A DNA stretch of 34,048 nt, from the NCBI GenBank assembly GCA_016716965.1, contig JADJUP010000007.1, forward strand, positions 1 to 34,048, in the 5' to 3' direction. Source of the DNA: Sulfuritalea sp. (GTDB lineage Bacteria > Pseudomonadota > Gammaproteobacteria > Burkholderiales > Rhodocyclaceae). A program made the translations under genes and the position numbers. Of the stretch, positions 23,198 to 34,048 are shown one piece after another (the stretch's first letter is position 1; each line of letters begins with the position of its first letter). The notes below the pieces were generated by a model that had not been told where the DNA came from, ran no database searches, and saw only the letters and a program-made list of their open reading frames with translations.

Positions 23198-25075
23198 GTG
23201 CGCTTTCCGGACTCATTCGATGTGATAGTGATTGGCGGGGGGCATGCCGGAACCGAGGCAGCCCTTGCTGCTGCGCGTTCGGGCGCGCAAACCCTGCTGC
23301 TGACCCACAACATAGAAACCTTGGGCGCGATGTCCTGCAATCCATCGATCGGTGGCATCGGCAAGGGTCATCTCGTGAAAGAGGTCGATGCGTTGGGCGG
23401 AGCGATGGCTGCGGCAACCGACGTCGCTGGCATTCAGTTTCGCATCCTGAATGCTTCCAAGGGCCCCGCAGTGCGCGCGACGCGAGCCCAGGCCGATCGC
23501 CAGCTATACAAGAAGGCCATACGGGAATGCCTGGAAAACCAGCCGAACCTGACCTTGTTCCAGCAGGCTGCCGATGACCTCATCCTCACCGGGGATCGTG
23601 TCACTGGCGTCGTTACGCAATTGGGAATCCGCTTCGAGGCGCCCGCTGTCGTTCTGACGGCCGGCACCTTCCTCAATGGCCTGGTCCATGTCGGCATGGC
23701 CAACTATCGAGCAGGTCGCTTCGGCGATCCGGCGTCGACATCGCTGGCCGGGCGCCTGAAGGAAATCCAGCTGCCGGTGGGGCGCCTGAAAACCGGGACG
23801 CCGCCCCGTCTTGACGGCCGCAGCATCGATTTTTCCGTAATGCAGGAGCAAGCCGGGGACGATCCGGTACCCGTGTTCTCCTTTCTTGGTTCTCGCAACC
23901 AGCACCCGCGCCAAGTGCCTTGCTGGATCACGCATACCAATTCGAGAACGCATGACATCATCCGCTCGGGCCTGGATCGTTCGCCGATGTTTACCGGTGT
24001 CATCGAAGGCATCGGGCCACGCTACTGCCCGTCGATCGAAGACAAGATCCACAGGTTCTCGGGCAAGGACAGCCACCAGATCTTTCTCGAACCCGAGGGC
24101 CTGGATACCCACGAGTTCTACCCGCAGGGTGTGTCCACCAGCTTGCCATTCGACATCCAGCTGTCTCTGGTGCGTTCAATTCGCGGGCTTGAAAACGCGC
24201 ATATCACCCGCCCGGGGTATGCGATCGAATACGACTATTTCGATCCCCGCAACCTCAGGGACAGCCTTGAAACCAAATCGATCGGCGGCTTGTTTTTCGC
24301 GGGCCAGATCAACGGTACAACAGGTTACGAAGAGGCCGCCGCACAGGGATTGCTGGCGGGAATCAACGCGGCGCGTCAGGCGCGGCAACTACCCTCCTGG
24401 GCCCCGCGCAGGGACCAGGCCTATCTTGGCGTGCTGGTGGACGACCTGATTACGCGCGGTGTTTCGGAACCCTACCGGATGTTTACCAGTCGCGCCGAGT
24501 ATCGCCTGTCGTTGCGCGAAGACAACGCCGACCTGCGCCTTACCGAAACTGGACGGGAACTGGGCCTGGTGGACGACGTACGCTGGGATGCGTTCAACCG
24601 AAAACGCGATGCGGTCGCGCGCGAAGCGGAGCGGCTGAAATCGACCTGGGTAAATCCCCGCCAACTTCCTGAGGCGGACGCACTGCGCGTTCTTGGACAG
24701 CCGATGGAACGCGAATACCGCCTGTTCGACCTGCTGTGCCGCCCGCAAGTCAGCTACGCCAGTTTGCTGACATTGCCCGGGGCAGGCGAGGGGGTTGCGA
24801 TGCCGGAAGTCATCGAGCAGGTCGAAATCCAGGCCAAGTACCAAGGCTACATTGCGCGGCAGCAGGAAGAGATCGACAAGAGCCTGGCCCACGAGTCGAT
24901 GCCGCTCCCGGCGGACTTCGATTACGCTCAGGTGCATGGCCTGTCGTTCGAGGTTCGCCAACGGCTTACCCAGGCACGCCCGCAGACCCTCGGCCAGGCA
25001 TCCCGCCTCCAGGGCATCACGCCGGCGGCGATCTCTCTGTTGTTGGTGCATATGAAGCGACGTAAGGCAGCATGA
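23198..25075 (+). CDS. mnmG: tRNA uridine-5-carboxymethylaminomethyl enzyme MnmG
   Basis: 625 residues from GTG 23198, which gives RFPDSFDVIVIGGGHAGTEA, the standard N-terminus; the frame is open further upstream (TTG 23123) but that leader is not conserved. FAD-binding GGGHAG at about 13-18, then AMSCNPSIGGIGKGHLVKE with the catalytic cysteine, AGQINGTTGYEEAAAQGLLA in the middle, and a helical C-terminal domain that binds MnmE. It modifies U34 of tRNA using FAD, folate and GTP hydrolysis by MnmE. Its stop overlaps the rsmG start (ATGA). First of the mnmG-rsmG-parA-parB group. Confidence 0.96.
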   Translation: MRFPDSFDVIVIGGGHAGTEAALAAARSGAQTLLLTHNIETLGAMSCNPSIGGIGKGHLVKEVDALGGAMAAATDVAGIQFRILNASKGPAVRATRAQADRQLYKKAIRECLENQPNLTLFQQAADDLILTGDRVTGVVTQLGIRFEAPAVVLTAGTFLNGLVHVGMANYRAGRFGDPASTSLAGRLKEIQLPVGRLKTGTPPRLDGRSIDFSVMQEQAGDDPVPVFSFLGSRNQHPRQVPCWITHTNSRTHDIIRSGLDRSPMFTGVIEGIGPRYCPSIEDKIHRFSGKDSHQIFLEPEGLDTHEFYPQGVSTSLPFDIQLSLVRSIRGLENAHITRPGYAIEYDYFDPRNLRDSLETKSIGGLFFAGQINGTTGYEEAAAQGLLAGINAARQARQLPSWAPRRDQAYLGVLVDDLITRGVSEPYRMFTSRAEYRLSLREDNADLRLTETGRELGLVDDVRWDAFNRKRDAVAREAERLKSTWVNPRQLPEADALRVLGQPMEREYRLFDLLCRPQVSYASLLTLPGAGEGVAMPEVIEQVEIQAKYQGYIARQQEEIDKSLAHESMPLPADFDYAQVHGLSFEVRQRLTQARPQTLGQASRLQGITPAAISLLLVHMKRRKAA

Positions 25076-25707
25076 GCCTGTCGCAACAGTTGGGGGACGG
25101 TCTCGCGGCGATGGGGCTGGCGCTGCCTGCAGCGTCGCAGGCGACCCTGCTCGCCTATGTCGCGCTGCTGAAGAAATGGAATCGGACCTACAACCTGACC
25201 GCAATCCGTGATGAGGCGGAAATGGTCGTTCAGCATCTGCTCGATTCGCTTTCGGTGCTGCCGGCGGTGCAGGAGTCGGCGCTGGCGGGACGGCGCTGGG
25301 CGGATATCGGAAGCGGCGCCGGGCTTCCCGGAATACCCCTGGCCATTGCGCGTCCGGACCTCGACATGACGCTGATCGAGGCAGTAGACAAGAAGTCGGC
25401 GTTTCAGCGTCAGGCAAAAATTGAACTCGGCTTGTCGAACATAAGCGTGCTCAATCGTCGGGTGGAAGACGTCGAAGCCGGAGGCTTCGACGCGGTCGTA
25501 TCGCGCGCGTTTGCGGAGATTGCCGATTTCATCCGCCAGGCCGGACATTTGTTGGCGCCGTGCGGGCGCCTATACGCCATGAAGGGACGCCTTCCGGACG
25601 ACGAGTTGGGCAAGTTGCCGCCGGGTTGGACGACCGTCGCTTGCATGCCACTCAAGGTACCGGGACTGCATGCGCAGCGCCATTTGATAGTTATAGAGAA
25701 GGTTTGA
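25072..25707 (+). CDS. rsmG: 16S rRNA (guanine527-N7)-methyltransferase RsmG
   Basis: 211 residues. SAM-binding motif DIGSGAGLPGIPLAI near 78-92, preceded by KWNRTYNLTAIRD near 35-47, both family marks. It methylates G527 (E. coli numbering) of 16S rRNA. Start overlaps the mnmG stop; parA follows 2 bp after its own stop. Loss of RsmG is a known route to low-level streptomycin resistance in other bacteria. Confidence 0.96.
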   Translation: MSLSQQLGDGLAAMGLALPAASQATLLAYVALLKKWNRTYNLTAIRDEAEMVVQHLLDSLSVLPAVQESALAGRRWADIGSGAGLPGIPLAIARPDLDMTLIEAVDKKSAFQRQAKIELGLSNISVLNRRVEDVEAGGFDAVVSRAFAEIADFIRQAGHLLAPCGRLYAMKGRLPDDELGKLPPGWTTVACMPLKVPGLHAQRHLIVIEKV

Positions 25708-25709
25708 GG

Positions 25710-26489
25710 ATGCACATATTTGCGATTGCCAATCAAAAGGGCGGGGTGGGCAAGACCACCACCGCGGTCAATCTTGCCGCTGCGCTGGCCGCCAACGGCC
25801 AGCGTACCCTGCTGGTGGATCTCGATCCGCAGGGCAATGCCACCATGGGGAGCGGCGTCGACAAGCGCAGCCTCAAGTCCTCGGTCTATCAGGTTTTGTT
25901 GCGTCTCTCGAGCCTGGCCGATGCCCGTGCGCCGTCGCCCTCCGGAAAGTACGATGTGTTGCCGGCAAATCGCGATCTGGCCGGCGCGGAAGTCGAACTG
26001 GTCGACCTGGAGGCACGCGAAATGCGCCTCAAGGCGGCCTTGGCAAACCATCGCGACGAGTATGACTTTGTCCTGATCGACTGCCCCCCGTCGCTGTCGA
26101 TGCTGACGCTGAACGGATTGTGTGCCGCCCATGGCGTCATCATACCAATGCAATGTGAATACTATGCACTGGAAGGCTTGTCCGACCTGGTGAATACGAT
26201 CAAGAAGGTACACGCGAACCTGAATCGTGACCTGAAGATCATCGGCCTGCTGCGGGTGATGTTCGATCCGCGCAACACGCTTTCCAACCAGGTGTCGGCG
26301 CAGCTGGAAGAACACTTCGGCGACAAGGTGTTCAAGACCCTGGTACCGCGCAACGTGCGGCTGGCAGAGGCGCCAAGCTACGGCGTCCCCGGGGTGCTGT
26401 TCGACAAGGCGGCAAAGGGGGCGCAGGCCTACATGGCCTTTGCCGTGGAGATGATAGATCGCGTCAATTCGTGGAAGGAAACCGCGTGA
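25710..26489 (+). CDS. parA: Chromosome partitioning ATPase ParA (Soj)
   Basis: 259 residues from ATG 25710. Deviant Walker A with the signature lysine, KGGVGKTTTAV near 10-20, A' motif LVDLDPQGNA near 38-47, Walker B FVLIDCPPSLS near 117-127. It lacks an N-terminal helix-turn-helix, so it is the chromosomal (Soj) type. It forms an ATP-dependent gradient on the nucleoid that moves ParB-parS complexes. A longer reading into rsmG is rejected. The parB start overlaps its stop. Confidence 0.96.
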   Translation: MHIFAIANQKGGVGKTTTAVNLAAALAANGQRTLLVDLDPQGNATMGSGVDKRSLKSSVYQVLLRLSSLADARAPSPSGKYDVLPANRDLAGAEVELVDLEAREMRLKAALANHRDEYDFVLIDCPPSLSMLTLNGLCAAHGVIIPMQCEYYALEGLSDLVNTIKKVHANLNRDLKIIGLLRVMFDPRNTLSNQVSAQLEEHFGDKVFKTLVPRNVRLAEAPSYGVPGVLFDKAAKGAQAYMAFAVEMIDRVNSWKETA

Positions 26490-27334
26490 ACCCACCAAAA
26501 CAGAAGGGCCTCGGCCGCGGGCTCGATGCCCTCCTCGCGGCCAATGTAACGTCCGAAACGCAGCGACAGGAAACGCTGGCCGTGGGTGCGCTGCAGCCCG
26601 GCAAATACCAGCCGCGAACCCGCATGGACCCGGGGTCGCTGGAAGAACTGGCAGCCTCGATCAAGGCGCAGGGGTTGATTCAGCCGATCTCGGTGCGGCC
26701 GGTCGAAGCGGGCCGCTTTGAGATCATTGCCGGCGAGCGCCGCTGGCGCGCGGCGCAGATTGCCGGACTGAGCGAAGTTCCGGTGCTGATCCGCGACATA
26801 CCCGACGATGCCGCGCTGGCGATGTCGCTGATCGAAAACATTCAGCGCGAGGACCTCAATCCGCTCGAGGAAGCCGCCGGCATACAGCGCCTGATCGATG
26901 AATTCCAGATGACTCATCAGCAGGCTGCCGATGCCGTCGGACGTTCGCGCTCGGCGGCGTCCAATCTGCTGCGCCTGCTACAGTTGGCCAAACCCGCGCA
27001 GGACATGCTGATGGCCGGTGACATCGAAATGGGCCACGCGCGGGCGCTGCTGCCCTTATCGAAGGCCGAGCAGGGCAGGGTGGCGGCGCTGGTGGTCGAC
27101 AAGGGATTTTCCGTGCGCGAAACGGAAAAGCTGGTCGCGCGCGAACTCAATCCGCCGCAGAAGAAGGAATCCGGCAAGAAGCCCGATCGGGACCTGCTTC
27201 GGCTGGAAGAGGAGCTTTCAGACCGACTTGGGGCGACGGTGAACATCAGCGCCAATCGCAAGGGTGGCGGCAGCCTGACGATCCGTTTCGGAAGCCTGGA
27301 CCAGCTCGATGGACTGCTGGCACGACTCGGATGA
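26486..27334 (+). CDS. parB: Chromosome partitioning protein ParB (Spo0J)
   Basis: 282 residues from GTG 26486, which overlaps the parA stop as GTGA and is preceded by GGAAGGA. N-terminal KGLGRGLDALL contacts ParA. The CTP-binding region has GERRWRAAQ (83-91) and ENIQREDLNPLEEA (117-130). A helix-turn-helix at about 143-165 (THQQAADAVGRSRSAASNLL) reads parS, and the C-terminal part dimerises. It loads at the two parS sites 3.5 kb upstream and slides as a CTP-dependent clamp. Confidence 0.96.
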   Translation: MNPPKQKGLGRGLDALLAANVTSETQRQETLAVGALQPGKYQPRTRMDPGSLEELAASIKAQGLIQPISVRPVEAGRFEIIAGERRWRAAQIAGLSEVPVLIRDIPDDAALAMSLIENIQREDLNPLEEAAGIQRLIDEFQMTHQQAADAVGRSRSAASNLLRLLQLAKPAQDMLMAGDIEMGHARALLPLSKAEQGRVAALVVDKGFSVRETEKLVARELNPPQKKESGKKPDRDLLRLEEELSDRLGATVNISANRKGGGSLTIRFGSLDQLDGLLARLG

Positions 27335-27502
27335 AATACAGTACCGCGAGGGCGTCTTGAGCATCCGCAGCGCCATCGAGCAAGGTTGCAGCACAACAGG
27401 ATTGGGAGATCAAACAAAAAATGGCGCGCTGCAACATAAATTAATTGACAACCTATGATCAATGCCCTATATTCGCGGGCTTTTGGAAGCGGCCTGGCAT
27501 AG
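27335..27502. other. parB-atpI intergenic region
   Basis: 168 bp without a gene. It holds the atp promoter and an inverted pair, TTGCAGC and GCTGCAA, about 37 bp apart around 27384-27435. I see no clear terminator for parB, so some readthrough into atp is possible. Confidence 0.5.
27445..27473 (+). promoter_or_regulatory. atp operon promoter
   Basis: TTGACA (27445-27450), a 17-bp spacer, and TATATT (27468-27473): a near-consensus sigma70 promoter within an AT-rich island. The start point would be about 22 bp before atpI. Confidence 0.85.
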
Positions 27503-27841
27503 ATGTTCAAGGCTGTTTTTCATCAAAGCCTCGCAACACTGATCGTCGCCGCCCTATCGTGGTTCTGGGCAGGGCAGCACGGTGCCGTTTCGGCGGCACT
27601 TGGCGGAGCGGCGGTCGCGGTGCCGAACCTGTTTTTCGCCTTGAGTCTCTGGGCGGCGGCGCATGCCGGCAGGGCATCGGTGGGGCGGTTTTTTGTAGGT
27701 GAGATGATCAAGGTCGCGGCAACGCTGGCGTTGCTTGTGATAGTGGCGGGGGCGTATCGGGATCTGCACTGGCTGGCAATGCTGGCGGGGCTGTTCGTTG
27801 CGCTGAAAGCGAATCTGATAGTGATATTGATTAGGGCCTGA
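27503..27841 (+). CDS. atpI: ATP synthase subunit I (AtpI)
   Basis: 112 residues with four membrane segments: 7-25, 30-52 (AALGGAAVAVPNLFFAL), 64-86 and 88-110. It has the small, poorly conserved AtpI form, first gene of the atp operon; it assists assembly of the c-ring and is not part of the finished enzyme. The call rests on position as much as on sequence. The next gene, atpB, starts 6 bp after its stop. Confidence 0.88.
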   Translation: MFKAVFHQSLATLIVAALSWFWAGQHGAVSAALGGAAVAVPNLFFALSLWAAAHAGRASVGRFFVGEMIKVAATLALLVIVAGAYRDLHWLAMLAGLFVALKANLIVILIRA

Positions 27842-27847
27842 CTGACC

Positions 27848-28705
27848 ATGGCAGCCGAGCACGCTCCGAACGCATCGGAATACATCGTTCACCACCTGAC
27901 GCACCTGAACAGCCTGGGTCACAAACAGGCCAAGCTGGTCGATTGGTCGGTATTCCACCTTGATACCCTGTTCTGGTCCGTCACACTCGGACTGATCGCC
28001 ATCCTGATTCTTGCGCGGGCCGCCTCCAAGGCCACCTCGGGCGTACCCGGGCGTTTCCAGGCAGCGGTCGAGATCCTGGTCGAAATGGTCGAATCGCAAT
28101 CGAAATCGATCGTCCATGGCGACCGCAGCTTCATCGCGCCACTGGCACTGACCGTGTTCGTCTGGATCTTCTTCATGAACGCAATGGACCTGTTGCCGCT
28201 GGACCTGTTGCCCAATATCTGGGCCGCGGTCTATGGTGCTGCCGGCCATGATCCGAGCCACGCCTACATGCGCGTGGTGCCGACCGCCGACCTGAACGCC
28301 ACGCTCGGTATGTCGCTCGGCGTCCTGATCCTCTGCCTCTGGTACAGCGTCAAGATCAAGGGCTTCGGCGGCTGGATGCACGAGCTCTTTACCGCGCCCT
28401 TCGGCAGCCACCCGGTGCTCTACCCGATCAACTTTGCCATGCAAATGATCGAGTTCGTCGCCAAGACCGTTTCCCACGGCATGCGACTGTTCGGCAACAT
28501 GTATGCCGGCGAACTGATCTTCATGCTTATCGCGCTGATGGGCGCGGCCTGGGCCGGAACGGTCGGCAGCGGCCTGCTCTGGGTGGGCGGCGTCGTCGCC
28601 GGAACCATCTGGGCCATTTTCCATATTTTGATCATCACGCTGCAAGCTTTCATCTTCATGATGCTGACCCTGGTGTATATCGGTCAGGCGCATGAAAGCC
28701 ACTAG
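27848..28705 (+). CDS. atpB: F0F1 ATP synthase subunit a
   Basis: 285 residues with about five to six membrane segments. The conserved proton-channel helix is visible as SHGMRLFGNMYAGELIF, whose arginine is the essential residue facing the c-ring. The N-terminal VDWSVFHLDTLFWSVTLG and middle NAMDLLPLDLLPN match betaproteobacterial AtpB. With the c-ring it forms the proton path of F0 in the inner membrane. Confidence 0.96.
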   Translation: MAAEHAPNASEYIVHHLTHLNSLGHKQAKLVDWSVFHLDTLFWSVTLGLIAILILARAASKATSGVPGRFQAAVEILVEMVESQSKSIVHGDRSFIAPLALTVFVWIFFMNAMDLLPLDLLPNIWAAVYGAAGHDPSHAYMRVVPTADLNATLGMSLGVLILCLWYSVKIKGFGGWMHELFTAPFGSHPVLYPINFAMQMIEFVAKTVSHGMRLFGNMYAGELIFMLIALMGAAWAGTVGSGLLWVGGVVAGTIWAIFHILIITLQAFIFMMLTLVYIGQAHESH

Positions 28706-28752
28706 TCTCAAAGCCTCAACTTAACCTTCACTTTTACACACAAGGAGTCATC

Positions 28753-29001
28753 ATGGAAGGCAACATCGTTGGTTTCGTCGCGCTGGCCGCCGGTTTGATC
28801 ATCGGTCTTGGTGCCGCGGGCGCTTGTATCGGCATCGGCATCATGGGTAGCCGCTTCCTCGAAGCCTCGGCGCGTCAGCCCGAGCTCATGAATACGCTGC
28901 AAACCAAGATGTTCCTGCTGGTTGGCCTTATCGATGCCGCCTTCATTATCGGTACCGGTATCGCCCTGTGGTACACGACTGCCAATCCGTTCATCAAGTA
29001 A
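28753..29001 (+). CDS. atpE: F0F1 ATP synthase subunit c
   Basis: 82 residues, a two-helix hairpin with the glycine-rich first helix (GLGAAGACIGIGIMG, about 18-32), the polar loop SARQPE (39-44) and the proton-carrying D61 in LLVGLIDAAFIIG. The residues of sodium-binding c subunits (Q, E-S) are not present, so it is read as proton type. A strong AAGGAG ribosome binding site fits the high copy number needed for the ring. Confidence 0.97.
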   Translation: MEGNIVGFVALAAGLIIGLGAAGACIGIGIMGSRFLEASARQPELMNTLQTKMFLLVGLIDAAFIIGTGIALWYTTANPFIK

Positions 29002-29033
29002 TCGACTCCATTAACCGCTAAGGAGCGATTACC

Positions 29034-29504
29034 GTGAATCTGAACGCAACGCTGTTTGCCCAGCTGGTTGTGTTCCTCATTTTGGCGTGGTTCACGATGA
29101 AATTCGTGTGGCCGCCCATCATGAAGGCACTCGACGAGCGCGCCAGCAAGATAGCCGACGGGCTAGCGGCCGCGGACAAGGCCAAGTCCGATCTGGCACA
29201 TGCGGAAAAGAAGGCGTCCGAGGAATTGCGCAAGGCGCGCGAATCCGCGGCCGAGTTTCGCAGTGGAGCCGAAAGGCAGGTGGCGCAATTGATCGAGGAT
29301 GCGCGTGCCGAAGGCGCCCGCATCGTCAACGCCGCCCGCGAGGCCGCCGAAGCCGAGGCTGGAGCTGCATCGCAGCGTGCCAAGGAGGCTCTGCGCGAGC
29401 ATGTCGCCGCCCTGGCAGTGGCTGGTGCCGAGCGCATCCTGCGCAAGGAAATCAATGCCCAGGCCCACGCCGAGCTGCTGACGCAACTCAAGTCTGAACT
29501 CTGA
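29034..29504 (+). CDS. atpF: F0F1 ATP synthase subunit b
   Basis: 156 residues from GTG 29034 (AAGGAGCG upstream). One membrane segment, about 5-25 (ATLFAQLVVFLILAWFTMKF), is followed by a long charged, Ala-rich helix to the end: the peripheral stalk dimer. The VWPPIMKALDERASKIADGL block after the membrane segment is typical. It links F0 to the delta subunit atop F1. Confidence 0.96.
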   Translation: MNLNATLFAQLVVFLILAWFTMKFVWPPIMKALDERASKIADGLAAADKAKSDLAHAEKKASEELRKARESAAEFRSGAERQVAQLIEDARAEGARIVNAAREAAEAEAGAASQRAKEALREHVAALAVAGAERILRKEINAQAHAELLTQLKSEL

Positions 29505-29510
29505 CCCGCC

Positions 29511-30059
29511 ATGGCCGAAAACGTCACCCTTGCGCGCCCGTATGCCGAGGCCGCGTTCCAGCTTGCCAAGAGCGGCGCAGCACTGGCCGCCTGGTCCGAT
29601 GTCCTCACCCGGCTTTCCGCGGTTGCAGGCCGTCCGGAAATGGAGGAGTGCATCGGCAATCCGCGGCTGAGCCCCGCCCAACTGGCGCAGCTTTGCCTTG
29701 ATGTGGCTGCCTCCGGCAATAGCCTGAACCTGTCGACGGAACAGCAGAACTTTGTTCGCGTGCTGGCCGACAACGACAGGCTGTTTGTCCTGCCTGAGAT
29801 TGCCGGGCTTTTCAACGAACTCAAGCATGGTCATGAAGGCGTCAAGGATGCCGAAATCACCTCGGCCTTTGCCCTCGACGATGCGACGTTGAAGACCCTC
29901 GTAGCCGACCTCGAACGCAAGTTCGGGTGCAAGATCCAGGCGACAGTCAGGGTTGATGCCGAACTCATCGGCGGCGTGCGCATTGCCGTCGGCGATGAAG
30001 TGATCGATGCCTCGGTCCGCGGCAAGCTTGCCGCGATGGCCACCGCGCTAAAGAACTAG
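29511..30059 (+). CDS. atpH: F0F1 ATP synthase subunit delta
   Basis: 182 residues. N-terminal six-helix domain with the TLARPYAEAAFQLA start (about 6-19), a middle FVRVLADNDRLFVLPEI block, and the C-terminal signature DAELIGGVRIAVGDEVIDASVRGKL split over about 152-176. It joins subunit b to the alpha subunits. It starts 6 bp after atpF and ends 10 bp before atpA. Confidence 0.96.
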   Translation: MAENVTLARPYAEAAFQLAKSGAALAAWSDVLTRLSAVAGRPEMEECIGNPRLSPAQLAQLCLDVAASGNSLNLSTEQQNFVRVLADNDRLFVLPEIAGLFNELKHGHEGVKDAEITSAFALDDATLKTLVADLERKFGCKIQATVRVDAELIGGVRIAVGDEVIDASVRGKLAAMATALKN

Positions 30060-30069
30060 GAGTAATTCC

Positions 30070-31608
<1,539 letters not shown>

Positions 31609-31644
31609 TCGCGAACCGCTGACGAACACTAACGGGGAGCGATC

Positions 31645-32526
31645 ATGCCGGGCAGTAAAGAGATCCGCACCAAGATCAAGAGCGTTCAGAACACGCGCAA
31701 GATCACCAAGGCCATGGAGATGGTGGCCGCATCCAAAATGCGCAAGGCGCAGGAACGGATGCGTGCCGCTCGTCCCTATAGCGAAAAGATCCGTCGCCTC
31801 GCGGCGAATCTTTCCCAGGCCAATGTGACCGAGTATCGCCATGCCTTCCTTGGCAAAACCAAGGCAGCGGTGGTACAGCGTGTCGGACTGATCGTGGTGA
31901 CGACGGACAAGGGCCTCTGCGGTGGCCTCAACACCAACATCCTGCGTCAGTCGCTGAACACGATGCGCAAGTGGGAAGCCGAAGGTGCCAAGGAGATTCG
32001 CGTCACCTGCATCGGCAACAAGGGCCTCGGTTTCATGCAGCGCATGGGTGCCAATGTCATTTCGCACATCACCCATCTGGGCGACACGCCGCACCTGGAA
32101 AAACTGATCGGGCCGATGAAGGTCATGATCGATGCCTTCCAGGCCGGCGAGCTGGACGCCGTCTATATCGCCTACACCCGCTTCATCAACACCATGAAGC
32201 AGGAGCCGGTGATCGAGCCCCTGTTGCCGCTGTCGGGCGAACGCATGGGCACGCCGGAGCGCAGCTGGGATTACCTGTACGAACCCGACGCGCAGACCGT
32301 GATCGACGAACTGCTGGTGCGCTATGTCGAGGCACTGATCTACCAGGGCGTGGCCGAAAACATGGCCTCCGAGCAATCGGCGCGCATGGTGGCAATGAAG
32401 GCGGCGACCGACAACGCGGGCAACGTCATCAAGGAACTGCAGCTGATCTACAACAAGGCGCGCCAGGCGGCCATCACCAAGGAAATCTCGGAAATCGTCG
32501 GCGGTGCCGCTGCGATTGCCGGATGA
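31645..32526 (+). CDS. atpG: F0F1 ATP synthase subunit gamma
   Basis: 293 residues. N-terminal KEIRTKIKSVQNTRKITKAM and C-terminal MKAATDNAGNVIKELQLIYN are the coiled-coil halves of the rotating shaft. The middle TTDKGLCGGLNTN is a Rossmann-like part. The ending TKEISEIVGGAAAI is conserved. It carries rotation from the c-ring into the alpha/beta head. Confidence 0.97.
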   Translation: MPGSKEIRTKIKSVQNTRKITKAMEMVAASKMRKAQERMRAARPYSEKIRRLAANLSQANVTEYRHAFLGKTKAAVVQRVGLIVVTTDKGLCGGLNTNILRQSLNTMRKWEAEGAKEIRVTCIGNKGLGFMQRMGANVISHITHLGDTPHLEKLIGPMKVMIDAFQAGELDAVYIAYTRFINTMKQEPVIEPLLPLSGERMGTPERSWDYLYEPDAQTVIDELLVRYVEALIYQGVAENMASEQSARMVAMKAATDNAGNVIKELQLIYNKARQAAITKEISEIVGGAAAIAG

Positions 32527-32626
32527 TTGGGCGGGCTGACATGAGCAAAGCGAATGTTGTGACGAGACCAAATCAACTAGGCGCGGAAGCGACTGCGGTT
32601 AACGGATTTACATTGAGGAAACAACC

Positions 32627-34027
<1,401 letters not shown>

Positions 34028-34048
34028 GCCCTGCAGCAAGCGAACAGG
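34028..34048. other. Right edge after atpD
   Basis: 21 bp of intergenic sequence; the presumed atpC start is not reached. Confidence 0.5.

Overview
This window looks like the replication-origin region of a GC-rich betaproteobacterium, most likely of the Rhodocyclales type (Azoarcus/Sterolibacterium-like). That placement is inferred from gene order and protein character, not from a database search. The supporting evidence is the classic origin block gyrB-dnaN-dnaA on the minus strand facing rpmH-rnpA-yidD-yidC-mnmE on the plus strand, then mnmG-rsmG-parA-parB and the full atp operon, plus a phasin gene typical of polyhydroxyalkanoate (PHA) makers. Layout: (1) Positions 1-4400 are an accessory stretch. 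A DUF599 membrane-protein gene is followed by a winged-helix/nucleotidyltransferase plus HEPN toxin-antitoxin pair, then by a second, 3'-only copy of the DUF599 gene at about 97% identity, then by an AbiE-like (type IV) antitoxin/nucleotidyltransferase pair. Both pairs have a recognisable promoter with two palindromic sites. (2) Positions 4470-8900 carry mostly minus-strand cell-envelope and storage genes: a DUF3750 protein whose signal peptide is out of frame, a PAP2 phosphatase, a histidine phosphatase, a degenerate hemerythrin-like protein, a lytic transglycosylase and a phasin. Copies of a roughly 85-bp REP-like repeat lie among the genes of regions 1 and 2. (3) Positions 9040-14345 hold gyrB, dnaN and dnaA on the minus strand. 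The likely origin lies between dnaN and dnaA: an AT-rich stretch with one perfect and two near-perfect DnaA boxes. (4) Positions 14455-19139 hold rpmH, rnpA, yidD, yidC, mnmE and a TSUP permease on the plus strand. Together these cover the 50S ribosome, tRNA processing, membrane-protein insertion and tRNA wobble modification. (5) Positions 19250-22973 hold a branched-chain-amino-acid-type ABC transporter (livH, a livM-livG fusion, livF) without a local binding-protein gene. It has its own promoter overlapped by a palindrome. (6) Positions 22993-27334 hold two parS centromere sites, mnmG, rsmG, parA and parB, the chromosome segregation module. (7) Positions 27445-34027 hold the ATP synthase operon atpIBEFHAGD, with a strong sigma70-like promoter; atpC would lie just beyond the right edge. 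Regions 3, 4, 6 and 7 are ordinary conserved core. The unusual content is in regions 1-2 and in the placement and regulation of the liv cluster.
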